Shown: positions 1 to 5,628 of the stretch, one piece after another
How positions within the stretch are numbered: position 1 is the stretch's first letter
How the letters are laid out: each line of letters starts with the position of its first letter
Origin: JBLIRR01 sp049472395
Lineage (GTDB): Bacteria; SZUA-182; DTGQ01; JBLIRR01
Length of the DNA: 13,976 nt
Direction: 5' to 3'
NCBI GenBank assembly: GCA_049472395.1
Contig: JBLIRR010000076.1
Coordinates: forward strand, 1 to 13,976
Program-made: the position numbers and the translations under genes
Notes under the pieces: model-generated
The model's input: the letters and a program-made list of their open reading frames with translations, nothing else
Told to the model about the DNA's origin: nothing
The model's database searches: none

Positions 1-31
1 ACAAATGGTAATGGTTTCGTAATAAACATAG

Positions 32-98
32 GCTTCGTCCCCCCTTTGATGATGTATGGTTAGACCAATTGACAAAACCATACATATCTTAACGAAGC
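32..98. repeat. nested inverted repeat (long hairpin)
   Basis: Two perfect inverted repeats are nested. The outer arms are GCTTCGT (32-38) and ACGAAGC (92-98). The inner arms are ATGTATGGTT (52-61) and AACCATACAT (76-85), with a 14-nt loop. No T-run follows the outer arm, so an intrinsic terminator is unlikely. It may be an end or palindromic remnant of a mobile element, since decayed transposase scraps lie just to the right. Its role is unknown; only the symmetry is certain. Confidence 0.6.
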
Positions 99-179
99 TG
101 ATTCCTTTTGTCCATAGGGGTTAGATTATATAGTGAATTTTTTTGTGACTTTTCCTTAGTATTAATCTATACTATTATT

Positions 180-261
180 GAGGTGGTTGGCCAGTTAGTT
201 GAACGATGAAGGGTTGAACAGCGGTGATACCCAGAGTTCTATTAATTGACTCAATCACCTC
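180..261. repeat. imperfect inverted repeat, 62-nt spacer
   Basis: GAGGTGGTTG (180-189) and CAATCACCTC (252-261) are complementary at nine of ten positions; the tenth could be a G-U wobble. GTTGAAC also occurs twice inside the spacer. I see no gene in 99-302 beyond this. It could be an IS end or chance. Confidence 0.3.
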
Positions 262-302
262 TATTCTCACATACACCTTTTATATCAAAAACTTGAACAT
301 CG

Positions 303-386
303 AGTTATAGTAAGCAGTTACTTTCGATCAAAGGTATAGGTATTGTGAGTGCTGCAAGGATCATAAAAGAGGTAGGGATTTTAAAG
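303..386 (+). pseudogene. IS110-family transposase fragment
   Basis: One frame (for example the codons at 330-377) reads KGIGIVSAARIIKEVG. This resembles the helix-hairpin-helix motif of the Transposase_20 (PF02371) domain at the C-terminal side of IS110-family transposases, where P-G-I-G-x-x-x-A followed by a I-x-E-I-G stretch is usual. About 28 codons are recognisable; there is no start, and the frame is lost after about 386. This is a short match made by eye, so moderate confidence only. A second, clearer IS110 fragment lies at 4383-4612 on the other strand. Confidence 0.45.
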
Positions 387-477
387 ATTATTAAAATCAA
401 TCTGATATACTTTTAAGATAGCTGGAAACGTTCCATAAATATTGGTGTGTGCTTTAAAGTCCTGCAGTGAGCTATTC

Positions 478-723
478 TTATTTCTTTATCTGTATACCGT
501 AGGTGGTAAAATTTCTTCCCCTTTTTGACAGGACACATTGCCTGGTGAAAACATCTCTGATACTGACTTGAATCGAATGAAACCGTTGTGTGGTTAAATT
601 TTTCCTAATTTTTAAAGGACTGCGTCCCAAATTACGGGAATTGATATGACCTTGTTCTGATATCTTAAAATCCGAAAGATTGATCCCCTCTTTTTTAGGG
701 CGGGTGTTCCATGAGAGGGGCAA
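478..723 (-). pseudogene. IS1182-like transposase fragment
   Basis: This 81-codon open frame contains a L-S-D-F segment followed by I-S-E-Q-G-H-I, then GRSPLKIRKN, and finally a Cys followed by VLSKRGRNFTTYG. That order resembles the cysteine-rich C-terminal part of IS1182-type DDE transposases, which carry a pattern like CP-x-G-H-x-P followed by CP-x(5)-CPV-x-K-G-K-x-x-Y-x-L. Most of the expected cysteines are missing here, and the downstream conserved part is absent after the stop. No upstream DDE core is visible. It is best read as a decayed internal scrap. The alternative is a chance open frame in AT-rich DNA. Confidence 0.4.
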
Positions 724-796
724 TTAGTTTTACCGAGTGCTCTTTTGCTTGCTCACGGTTCTCATCACTTTTTAAAGAGAATCTGCTTAAAGTTCT

Positions 797-1007
797 TGGG
801 ATCTAAGAATTCGTTTTTCCACCGATTCAATTGCGGAAATGAGTGCATGAGCATCATTATGATGAGCAGGTTCAACAAATATTTAAGCGAGTTTTTAATG
901 ATGAACAAAAGCTTATATATGAATTTGTTAAACTTGTTACAGATAAGAGAATAGTTACTGAAGATATTATCGATATACCTAATAATAAATCAGATCCTTT
1001 GTGGTGA
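797..1007 (+). pseudogene. unidentified gene remnant, C-terminal part
   Basis: The frame 843-1007 encodes about 54 residues with a convincing protein-like composition (for example DEQVQQIFKRVFNDEQKLIY, then VTEDIIDIPNN) and ends in TGA at 1005-1007. It has no credible start: TGA lies directly upstream at 840. Allowing one frameshift near 840 joins it to an upstream frame reading RIRFSTDSIAEMSA (about 806-847). I do not recognise the family. The amphipathic, E/K/D-rich composition suggests a helical C-terminus. A perfect 8-bp hairpin lies 9 bp after the stop. Likely a relic displaced by the surrounding mobile elements. Confidence 0.35.
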
Positions 1008-1015
1008 ATAATCCT

Positions 1016-1040
1016 GCTATTGAATTTCTATATCAATAGC
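1016..1040 (+). repeat. perfect 8-bp hairpin after the remnant ORF
   Basis: GCTATTGA (1016-1023) and TCAATAGC (1033-1040) form a perfect inverted repeat with a 9-nt loop. It sits just downstream of the TGA at 1005-1007. No uninterrupted T-run follows, so factor-independent termination is doubtful. Confidence 0.4.
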
Positions 1041-1128
1041 ATAGATACAAGGTTTTATTGGAACAATAGAAATATAATCTTTAAGATTGAGTAAGTAGCT
1101 ATTTGAAAAGCTGAAATTGGTTATCTAT

Positions 1129-2021
1129 ATGTCGAAACCAGCGCGAAGAGTACTTATTCCAAAGGAAGGCTCGAAGAAGAAAAGAAAGTTAGAAATTCCC
1201 GTTGTGATGTGAAATTCCATATGACCTTATTTTCAAACTTATTCGAAGAAAGATAGCTGATGAGGCTCTCATCAGAGTGATAGAGAGAGCGCTTAAAGCG
1301 GGAGTGATATTGATGGGAAATTTGAGAAGACGACCAAAGGATGTCCCCAAGGATTACCTCTTTCACCCCTAATATCGCATATAGTATTGAACGAACTGGA
1401 CTACGAGCTGGAACGAAGGGGACTGAGATATTGCAGATGGGCGGACGACTTTCTGATCTTGCTTAAATCAGAAAGAGCTGCCAAGCGGGTAATGGAAAGG
1501 ATTATTAGCTATTTAGAAGAGGAACTCGGACTTGCAGTCAATAAGGAAAAGAGTCAGGCAGGCAAGGTAAAAGATGTACATTTCTTGGCTTTCAAATCCT
1601 TAGAGGCAAAATCCGGGTGAGCACCAAGGTCCGTGACAAATTCAAAAAAAGAGCCCGAGAACTGACTCATAGGAATAATCCACTATCAATGTACCAAGTG
1701 ATTCAAGAACTTAATGAATATCTCAGCGGATGGGTATTATACTTTCGGATTCAAGAGTTTAAGAAATTATTCAAGGATTTCGATGGATGGATATGGAGTC
1801 GACTAAGGTCAATGCAGCTGAAGAAATGGAAGAAGCCGAAGAAATTTTAACGGATCATGATAAAAACGGATTTTAAACCGCAAGACGCACGGAGAATATG
1901 GGTAAAGATGAATAAATGGTAATCGGTCAATAAGAAAGAGGTATGCTTTGTATTGAACCTTGAGTGGTTTAGGAAACTAGGATTACTATTCCTTCATGAT
2001 TTCACTATGACGATTCTCTAA
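1129..2021 (+). pseudogene. ltrA: group II intron reverse transcriptase/maturase, decayed
   Basis: These are the remains of a group II intron-encoded protein. The pieces, in order, are: an N-terminal RT segment ARRVLIPKEG (1129-1209); after a large deletion, KLIRRKIADE then ALKAGV (1235-1306); a second frame with GKFEKTTKGCPQGLPLSPLI, the RT domain 4 signature (1315-1374); the catalytic motif as WADDFLILLKS (near 1437-1470) instead of YADD; then the maturase domain X (STKVRDKFKKRARELT, 1617 on); and a tail to 2021 reading MIKTDFKPQDARRIW and LNLEWFRKLGL. Damage seen: roughly 100 residues of early RT blocks missing, frameshifts near 1311 and 1588 (one G lost in FLG-F), and in-frame TAA at 1848 and 1920, the first at a probable Gln. 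It cannot make an active protein. The domain X and intron-like 3' structure argue against a retron or DGR RT. Confidence 0.9.
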
Positions 2022-2050
2022 ACTGTAATTTAGTTTGGCCGCTGATCGAG

Positions 2051-2120
2051 GAGCAGTTTACCTGGCCGGTATGAGTCGTTCTGTTGGGAGGGGTGGCCAT
2101 TATGACCACTTCCTACCAGA
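2051..2120 (+). ncRNA. degenerate group II intron 3' end (domains V-VI)
   Basis: Thirty nucleotides after the maturase relic ends, a segment starts with GAGC (2051) and ends with GTTCT (2078-2082). This matches the 5' and 3' ends and the approximate 34-nt length of domain V. It is followed by a hairpin, GAGGGGTGG (2088-2096) with CCACTTCCT (2106-2114), where eight of nine positions can pair if G-U is allowed; this looks like domain VI. The inner domain V stem is poor, in keeping with decay. No matching intron 5' end (GUGYG followed by domain I) could be identified upstream. Confidence 0.45.
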
Positions 2121-2253
2121 TTCTGTTACAGCCATGTCGCAATAAGGGAGATTACGAAAATGTCTTCTTAATTACAAAATTGTAAAAAGGCCAATATCTT
2201 GTCAGTCGTGCGAGGGGTTTTAAACTAACACTTTTTTCTTTTTGGTCTGCTGG

Positions 2254-2259
2254 TATAAT
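2254..2259 (+). promoter_or_regulatory. possible -10 element upstream of the beta-helix gene
   Basis: TATAAT lies 78 bp before the chosen start of the next gene, but no good -35 box is found 16-18 bp upstream. A second weak candidate is TTGTCA (2199-2204), 16 bp, TAAACT (2221-2226). The rest of 2121-2337 holds only a short palindrome, TTACAA-AA-TTGTAA, at 2172-2185. Confidence 0.25.
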
Positions 2260-2337
2260 AATTGTATCAAGAATGGATGAATACATTAAATGATAAGTGT
2301 AAATGGTAGATACTTTCAAGTGGGGAGGTACATTATT

Positions 2338-4056
2338 ATGAGTCAAAGAGAGTTCATATCTATTAAGTGTTTCATACTAAGGAGAGAAAATATACTTAGA
2401 TTTAGGCTTTTTCTCGTAATCATTATAATCTTTGGTTGCCTTTTAAGAGCAAACGCTGCAACTTATTATGTGGTGGATGGAATAGGTGAATCTTGTAATG
2501 ATAGCAATAGTGGTACTGCAAGCGCGCCTTGGTGCAATTGTCCAGGGATGGAAGATTGGTCTGGTTCAGCAATCCTGAATCCAGGTGACATAGTGTATTT
2601 TGAAAGTGATGGGACTTGGAATCATAATAATACGAATAGCGATCATTTTTTTTGGATTGATGGGGGTGTTCAGTATATAGGTGATGAATGGGGTGATGGT
2701 ACGAGAGCTAAATTTACAATGGATACCTCGTTTTCTTGCCCTCCTGCGGGTAATAATCACATGATTATAGCGTGGTTTGAAGATGATGCTAATTATGAGA
2801 CAGTATTTCAAGGATTTGAACTAGATTTCCAAGAGGAATGTGCCACCGGAATCGGCATGAATTTTGCCTCTGGTTCTGCATGGGATCCCAGAGCACAAGG
2901 AGATCTAACAGGGGCAATTAAGCGAATTGAAAATTGTTATATACACAATCATTACAATACTAATAATTGGAATTACCCAATCATTGTTCAAACTGGGCCG
3001 TATAACCTAACAGGCTGGAACTCAAGCAACATTGAAATTTTAAACAATATTATTACTGACACTGCCCGGGATGCAATATGTCTATATCCTGCAAATGACT
3101 CAGATCACATTGACAATTTTATATCAAACGTAACAATCCGTGGAAATGATATAAGTTTTATAAATTGTACCTCTGAGCCGTGTGGCTCAAACAGAAAGGA
3201 TGGTGGGGGGTATCCTGCTGGTAGTGGCTTTATGATGAAGAATCACAGTGATAATGTAATAGTAGAATTCAACTCTGTCAAAAATACTTATGGAAGTGGT
3301 TTTGTAGCTAACTCAGAAATAGGTGTGGGCTATGCGGAGTCTGCCACGAATCACATATGGCGGTATAATATCTTAGAGAATTGCAATAATCAGGGAGTGA
3401 AAATCAAGTCTCTTGGGGATAAAAGTATAGACTTTTATGGAAATATTATAATAAATGCTGGGGGGTCTGGAGTAAATGTCGGGATGGAACGTTTGGGCGA
3501 TGATCTGGAAATGAAAATTTATAATAACACATTTTACGAAGATTCTGGAACTCCCTTAACTGTACAGAGCAACGAAGCCAAAATCACAACCCTAGAAGTC
3601 ATAAACAATATTTTCTACGCTGCGAATGGTAGTCCACTTATTGATGAGGATGGTGACATTACAACTCACAATAACAATATCTATTATAGGGCAAGTGCTG
3701 GAAACCTTGTCTTAGCCCCTGGGGGGCCATACACTTCGTCGAACTTGACTACATACGAAGAAAATGCATTGAGTAATGATCCTTTATTTAAAAATATTTT
3801 GAACCAGCCTAGTGGATTTACTGGCACCTATGGGATCGATATGAAGCCTGATGCTGATGGTTTGAATATTTCAGTAGGCTCACCAGGAAAAGATTCTGGT
3901 ATGCTATTAGATTCCCTTTACAGCAATAGTATTAATGGAATTGCCAGACCACATGGTAATTCCTGGGATATAGGCGCCTACGAAGTCTATTTTTCGACAG
4001 GGTCTCCTGATCCTCCATTAAATTTGAGAATGACAAATTGTTCTGAGTGTAACTAA
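2338..4056 (+). CDS. secreted right-handed parallel beta-helix protein
   Basis: This 572-residue protein is exported. The start at 2338 is chosen because GGGGAGGT (2322-2329) sits 8 bp upstream; the ATG at 2290 has no such site. The N-terminus has basic residues, a hydrophobic core (LFLVIIIIFGCLL, about residues 24-36) and a signal peptidase I site after ANA (residue 40). The mature start TYYV, followed by NDSNSGTASAPW, is typical of DUF1565/pectate-lyase-like beta-helix proteins. Asn-rich rungs recur (IEILNNIITD, VTIRGNDISF, VIVEFNSV, DFYGNIII, LEVINNIFY), as expected of PbH1 repeats. It ends with NSWDIGAYEVY and a Pro-rich tail, SPDPPLNLRM. No catalytic residues can be assigned; it may bind or cleave polysaccharide. 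No PEP-CTERM tail is present. It stands alone between relics of mobile DNA. Confidence 0.85.
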   Translation: MSQREFISIKCFILRRENILRFRLFLVIIIIFGCLLRANAATYYVVDGIGESCNDSNSGTASAPWCNCPGMEDWSGSAILNPGDIVYFESDGTWNHNNTNSDHFFWIDGGVQYIGDEWGDGTRAKFTMDTSFSCPPAGNNHMIIAWFEDDANYETVFQGFELDFQEECATGIGMNFASGSAWDPRAQGDLTGAIKRIENCYIHNHYNTNNWNYPIIVQTGPYNLTGWNSSNIEILNNIITDTARDAICLYPANDSDHIDNFISNVTIRGNDISFINCTSEPCGSNRKDGGGYPAGSGFMMKNHSDNVIVEFNSVKNTYGSGFVANSEIGVGYAESATNHIWRYNILENCNNQGVKIKSLGDKSIDFYGNIIINAGGSGVNVGMERLGDDLEMKIYNNTFYEDSGTPLTVQSNEAKITTLEVINNIFYAANGSPLIDEDGDITTHNNNIYYRASAGNLVLAPGGPYTSSNLTTYEENALSNDPLFKNILNQPSGFTGTYGIDMKPDADGLNISVGSPGKDSGMLLDSLYSNSINGIARPHGNSWDIGAYEVYFSTGSPDPPLNLRMTNCSECN

Positions 4057-4130
4057 AACAAAACAATAAATATATTAGAATATTGAACAGATTTTTAGAA
4101 AATGTCTTAAAAACAGAAATTTACTCTGAC

Positions 4131-4159
4131 TTGACAATGAATACCCCCTCTTATAATAT
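4131..4159 (+). promoter_or_regulatory. strong sigma-70-like promoter
   Basis: A perfect -35 box TTGACA (4131-4136) precedes TATAAT (4152-4157) with a 15-bp spacer, or TAATAT (4154-4159) with a 17-bp spacer. A GGAGGG site follows at 4188-4193. It points into the ISKra4-like remnant and is probably the transposase promoter. If still active it would read rightward through decayed transposase DNA. Confidence 0.5.
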
Positions 4160-4402
4160 GGAATTAAAAACCGTAAGAAATACCAGAGGAGGGAAACAAA
4201 GTATGTTAAAGTGTATCGTAAGAGATTTAGTAAATCAAAGACTATGTCAATTGGAGATGAAAGAAAGTATAGAGAGATGCGGGAAAAAATTCAAGCAGAT
4301 TTGTATCTGAGATTCTGGAAGATAGCAGTAAAGAAGCCCATAAAGTAGAGGTATCTCTGTTTAAGAATTTAATGGAATTAGGTTATCTTTTACTGAATTT
4401 AT
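4160..4402 (+). pseudogene. ISKra4-like transposase N-terminal fragment
   Basis: Two frames join into one protein-like string. The first reads SIGDERKYREMREKIQAD up to about 4300. After a frameshift near 4300-4303 the second reads SEILEDSSKEAHKVEVSLFK and then NLMELGYLLLNLF (4306-4402). An alternating amphipathic pattern of the type A-H-x-V-E-x-x-x-F-x-x-L-M-x-L-G-x-L-L-L-x-L-F is typical of the N-terminus of ISKra4-family transposases. The rest of the transposase is missing: the match stops where an IS110 fragment on the opposite strand begins. Family assignment rests on this one segment, so it is tentative. Confidence 0.4.
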
Positions 4403-4612
4403 TTCCTGGTGTTATTCTTACACTGCAGCGTTTCCCTTCGCTCTCATTGTTGCCAGAGCATACTCCTGCCCATGAAGATATATGAGCATCTGAGGGAGAA
4501 TGAAACATATCTACGTCGATTTTTGCAGTAATGGATTCAGCAACGTTTTTTTCACCATGAATAGTCCTAATTGCCTCCGATTCTTCCCTATAGAATCCCC
4601 ATTCTTTTATCT
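4383..4612 (-). pseudogene. IS110-family transposase C-terminal fragment
   Basis: Read on the minus strand, about 75 codons match the IS110 Transposase_20 domain. EAIRTIHGEKNVAESITAKI stands where I-P-G-I-G-x-x-x-A-x-x-x-I-A-E-I-G is usual. It is followed by DVDMFHSPSDAHISSWAGVC and SGNNESEGKR, the very conserved D-M-x-x-F-P-x-A-x-x-L-x-S-W-A-G-x-C-P-G-N-N-E-S-x-G-K-R block. A TAA ends the frame soon after (4383-4385). The N-terminal DEDD/RuvC-like catalytic domain and the final Ser-containing tail are absent, so it is dead. Its left edge overlaps the end of the ISKra4-like fragment, suggesting a rearrangement junction near 4400. Confidence 0.8.
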
Positions 4613-4617
4613 ATCAA

Positions 4618-4695
4618 GAAGACGCTGAGGACCACGGACGTAGGCCCGTGGGTGAAAGCGTCCTAGCGGATGAGTCAAGCAAGGAGGAGATGTGA
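4618..4695 (+). ncRNA. possible TnpB gene end / omega RNA-like relic
   Basis: Two nested stems are visible: GACGCT (4621-4626) with AGCGTC (4657-4662), enclosing CCACGG (4632-4637) with CCGTGG (4646-4651). The same stretch is open and reads EDAEDHGRRPVGESVLADES before ending in TGA at 4693-4695. In IS605/IS1341 elements the 3' end of tnpB overlaps a structured guide (omega) RNA, and the tract around GCGGATGAGTCAAGC resembles such ends as I remember them. No upstream tnpB domain is present, because the IS110 scrap abuts at about 4612. It could instead be the structured leader of the tnpA that follows at 4708. Confidence 0.3.
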
Positions 4696-4807
4696 TAAGA
4701 TTATGTAATGGAAATACGATTAAGTGCTCATGGCGCATATCATCACTAATATCATATAATGTGGATACCAAAATATAGAAAGAGTATATTAAAGGGAGAG
4801 TCAACTA

Positions 4808-4826
4808 CCACCCCTAAAAGGGGTGG
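4808..4826 (-). repeat. IS200 right-end hairpin
   Basis: CCACCCC (4808-4814), TAAAA loop, GGGGTGG (4820-4826): a perfect 7-bp stem 7 bp inside the element's right border. The motif ACCCCTAAAA repeats at 4810-4819 and 4837-4846, so half of the hairpin is duplicated inward. Subterminal hairpins of this kind are the TnpA recognition sites in IS200/IS605 elements. Confidence 0.7.
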
Positions 4827-4872
4827 CTTGAAAGGTACCCCTAAAAAGGTTACTTTATTCTATAAGTTCTCG

Positions 4873-5285
4873 TTATCCTAAGTTATTATCATTTTTCAGT
4901 TGCTATCACACATATTTTCTGAGCTTTTCTTCATCCAATCCTACTGTACTTACACAATACCCTTTCGCCCCAAAATGCCTTCCCCATTATCTATTCTTAA
5001 CTTTACGTTCCTATCGAATATCTTTATGGCACTTTTACCTTTCAAAAAACCTACAACTTCAGAAACAGAATATTTTGGGGGTATTGATAAAACCATATGT
5101 ACATGGTCTATTTGTATATTTCCCTCCAATATTTCTATTTTCTTCCATTCGCATAATTGGCTGATTATTTCATTTATCGATTCGCCCACTTCTCCTTCCA
5201 GAATTCTGAATCGATACTTTGGGTACCATACTAAATGATATTTACAATCCCATACTGCATGTGATAATCTCTTAAAATTACTCAT
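4873..5285 (-). pseudogene. tnpA: IS200 tnpA (Y1 HUH transposase), C-terminus frameshifted
   Basis: The open part (5285 to 4950) encodes 111 residues: WDCKYHLVWYPKYRFRILEG near the start, then the HUH motif as IDHVHMV (H61, H63), then SIPPKYSVSEVVGFLKGKSA. This is diagnostic of IS200/IS605 TnpA. The expected C-terminus is still readable in other frames: KAFW, then AKGYCVSTVGLDEEKLRKYV, ending QLKND. Two extra G residues (in GGGGAAG and TTTTGGGGCG on the minus strand) cause the frame changes. TGA-TAG (4908-4903 complement) directly follows the YV whose Tyr (codon at 4912-4914) is probably the catalytic one. So this copy looks inactive unless the G-runs are sequencing errors, and even then the double stop would truncate it. 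Start 5285 is supported by GGAGG 12 bp upstream. Confidence 0.85.
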
Positions 5286-5292
5286 TGTTTTT

Positions 5293-5343
5293 TAATACCT
5301 CCTTTTAGCTTCAGAGTCACCTTTCAGCTTTAAGGAGGTATTA
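5293..5343 (-). promoter_or_regulatory. 5'UTR hairpin sequestering the tnpA ribosome-binding site
   Basis: TAATACCTCCTT (5293-5304) and AAGGAGGTATTA (5332-5343) form a perfect 12-bp inverted repeat with a 27-nt spacer. In the minus-strand mRNA the downstream arm contains the Shine-Dalgarno AAGGAGG of tnpA and the upstream arm is its exact anti-SD, so the folded leader would block initiation. Translational repression by a leader stem-loop is known for Salmonella IS200. Here it is inferred from sequence only. Confidence 0.65.
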
Positions 5344-5360
5344 TATCTATTCACCATGGA

Positions 5361-5375
5361 ACCAGCATAGCTGGT
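5361..5375 (-). repeat. IS200 left-end hairpin
   Basis: ACCAGC (5361-5366), ATA, GCTGGT (5370-5375): a perfect 6-bp stem 15 bp inside the element's left border (plus-strand right side). TTAAA-type guide sequence lies between it and the border. The position fits a TnpA recognition hairpin. Confidence 0.65.
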
Positions 5376-5628
5376 GGTTTAAGGTATTAATTAAAGGGGT
5401 ATATTGCAGAAAAGTTATTTGATATACAAGAGTATCACCCGGAGGTAGTGGTTGAGAAATATAATATACAAGAGGATCATGTGCATTTAATAGTAGTGAT
5501 TCCCCCCCAAATATTCAGTTTCACAGATTGTTGGAAAAATAAAGGCAAATACAAGTAGATATCTGACTATAGTCTATTTCATATGAGGTACTCATTAACC
5601 GGATGAACCAAAAAAAGAGGCAATTTAT

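Larger units (their letters stand above)
4801..5390 (-). mobile_element. IS200-type single-gene insertion sequence, about 590 bp
   Basis: The borders are set by the interrupted host tnpA: removing exactly 4801-5390 restores its frame. On the minus strand the element begins next to TTTAA (5395-5391 complement), a target known for the IS605 group. It carries a subterminal hairpin near each end (5361-5375 left, 4808-4826 right) and one tnpA gene, and it has no terminal inverted repeats and no target duplication. All of this is standard for IS200/IS605 transposition through single-stranded DNA. TTAAA, complementary to the target, occurs beside the left hairpin (plus-strand 5378-5382). The boundary could shift by a base or so because of shared nucleotides. 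Confidence 0.8.
4708..5586 (+). pseudogene. tnpA: IS200/IS605 tnpA (Y1 HUH transposase), split by an insertion
   Basis: The 5' piece (4708-4800) reads MEIRLSAHGAYHH, stop, YHIMWIPKYRKSILKGE. The 3' piece (5391 on) reads LKGYIAEKLFDIQ, then EDHVHLIVVIPPK with the HUH motif as H-V-H, then YSVSQIVGKIKANTSRYL. The two pieces belong to one gene: joining 4800 to 5391 gives GAG-TTA-AAG in frame. Between them lies the 590-bp element on the opposite strand. Further damage: TAA at 4747-4749 where a coding residue is expected, an extra C in the C7 run near 5505, and loss of the C-terminal part that carries the nucleophilic tyrosine. AAGGAGG at 4681-4687 is 20 bp from the ATG, too far to be efficient. 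This is a dead element with no recognisable right end. Confidence 0.85.

Noticed and set aside
1129..2021. RT as a retron or diversity-generating element
   Set aside because: The maturase domain X and the domain V/VI-like 3' structure point to a group II intron; no variable repeat pair or msr/msd structure was seen.
2338..4056. Beta-helix protein as a PEP-CTERM substrate of the nearby exosortase
   Set aside because: The C-terminus has no PEP motif, hydrophobic segment or basic tail.
4083..4310. 75-codon plus-strand open frame
   Set aside because: It overlaps the ISKra4-like remnant in a different frame and crosses the promoter at 4131-4159. The other frames give family-like sequence, so this is probably a shadow.
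1848..4749. TAA in place of Gln in several relics, hinting at a reassigned stop codon
   Set aside because: All intact genes in the window end in TAA, TGA or TAG normally and the affected genes also carry frameshifts and deletions, so ordinary pseudogene decay explains it.
4607..4804. Minus-strand 65-codon open frame
   Set aside because: It is antisense to the IS605-like structured segment and the tnpA 5' part, which have recognisable homology; the minus-strand translation has none.
4900..5238. Plus-strand 112-codon open frame, Phe/Ser/Ile-rich
   Set aside because: It is the shadow of the minus-strand IS200 tnpA, whose HUH motif and family sequence are clear.
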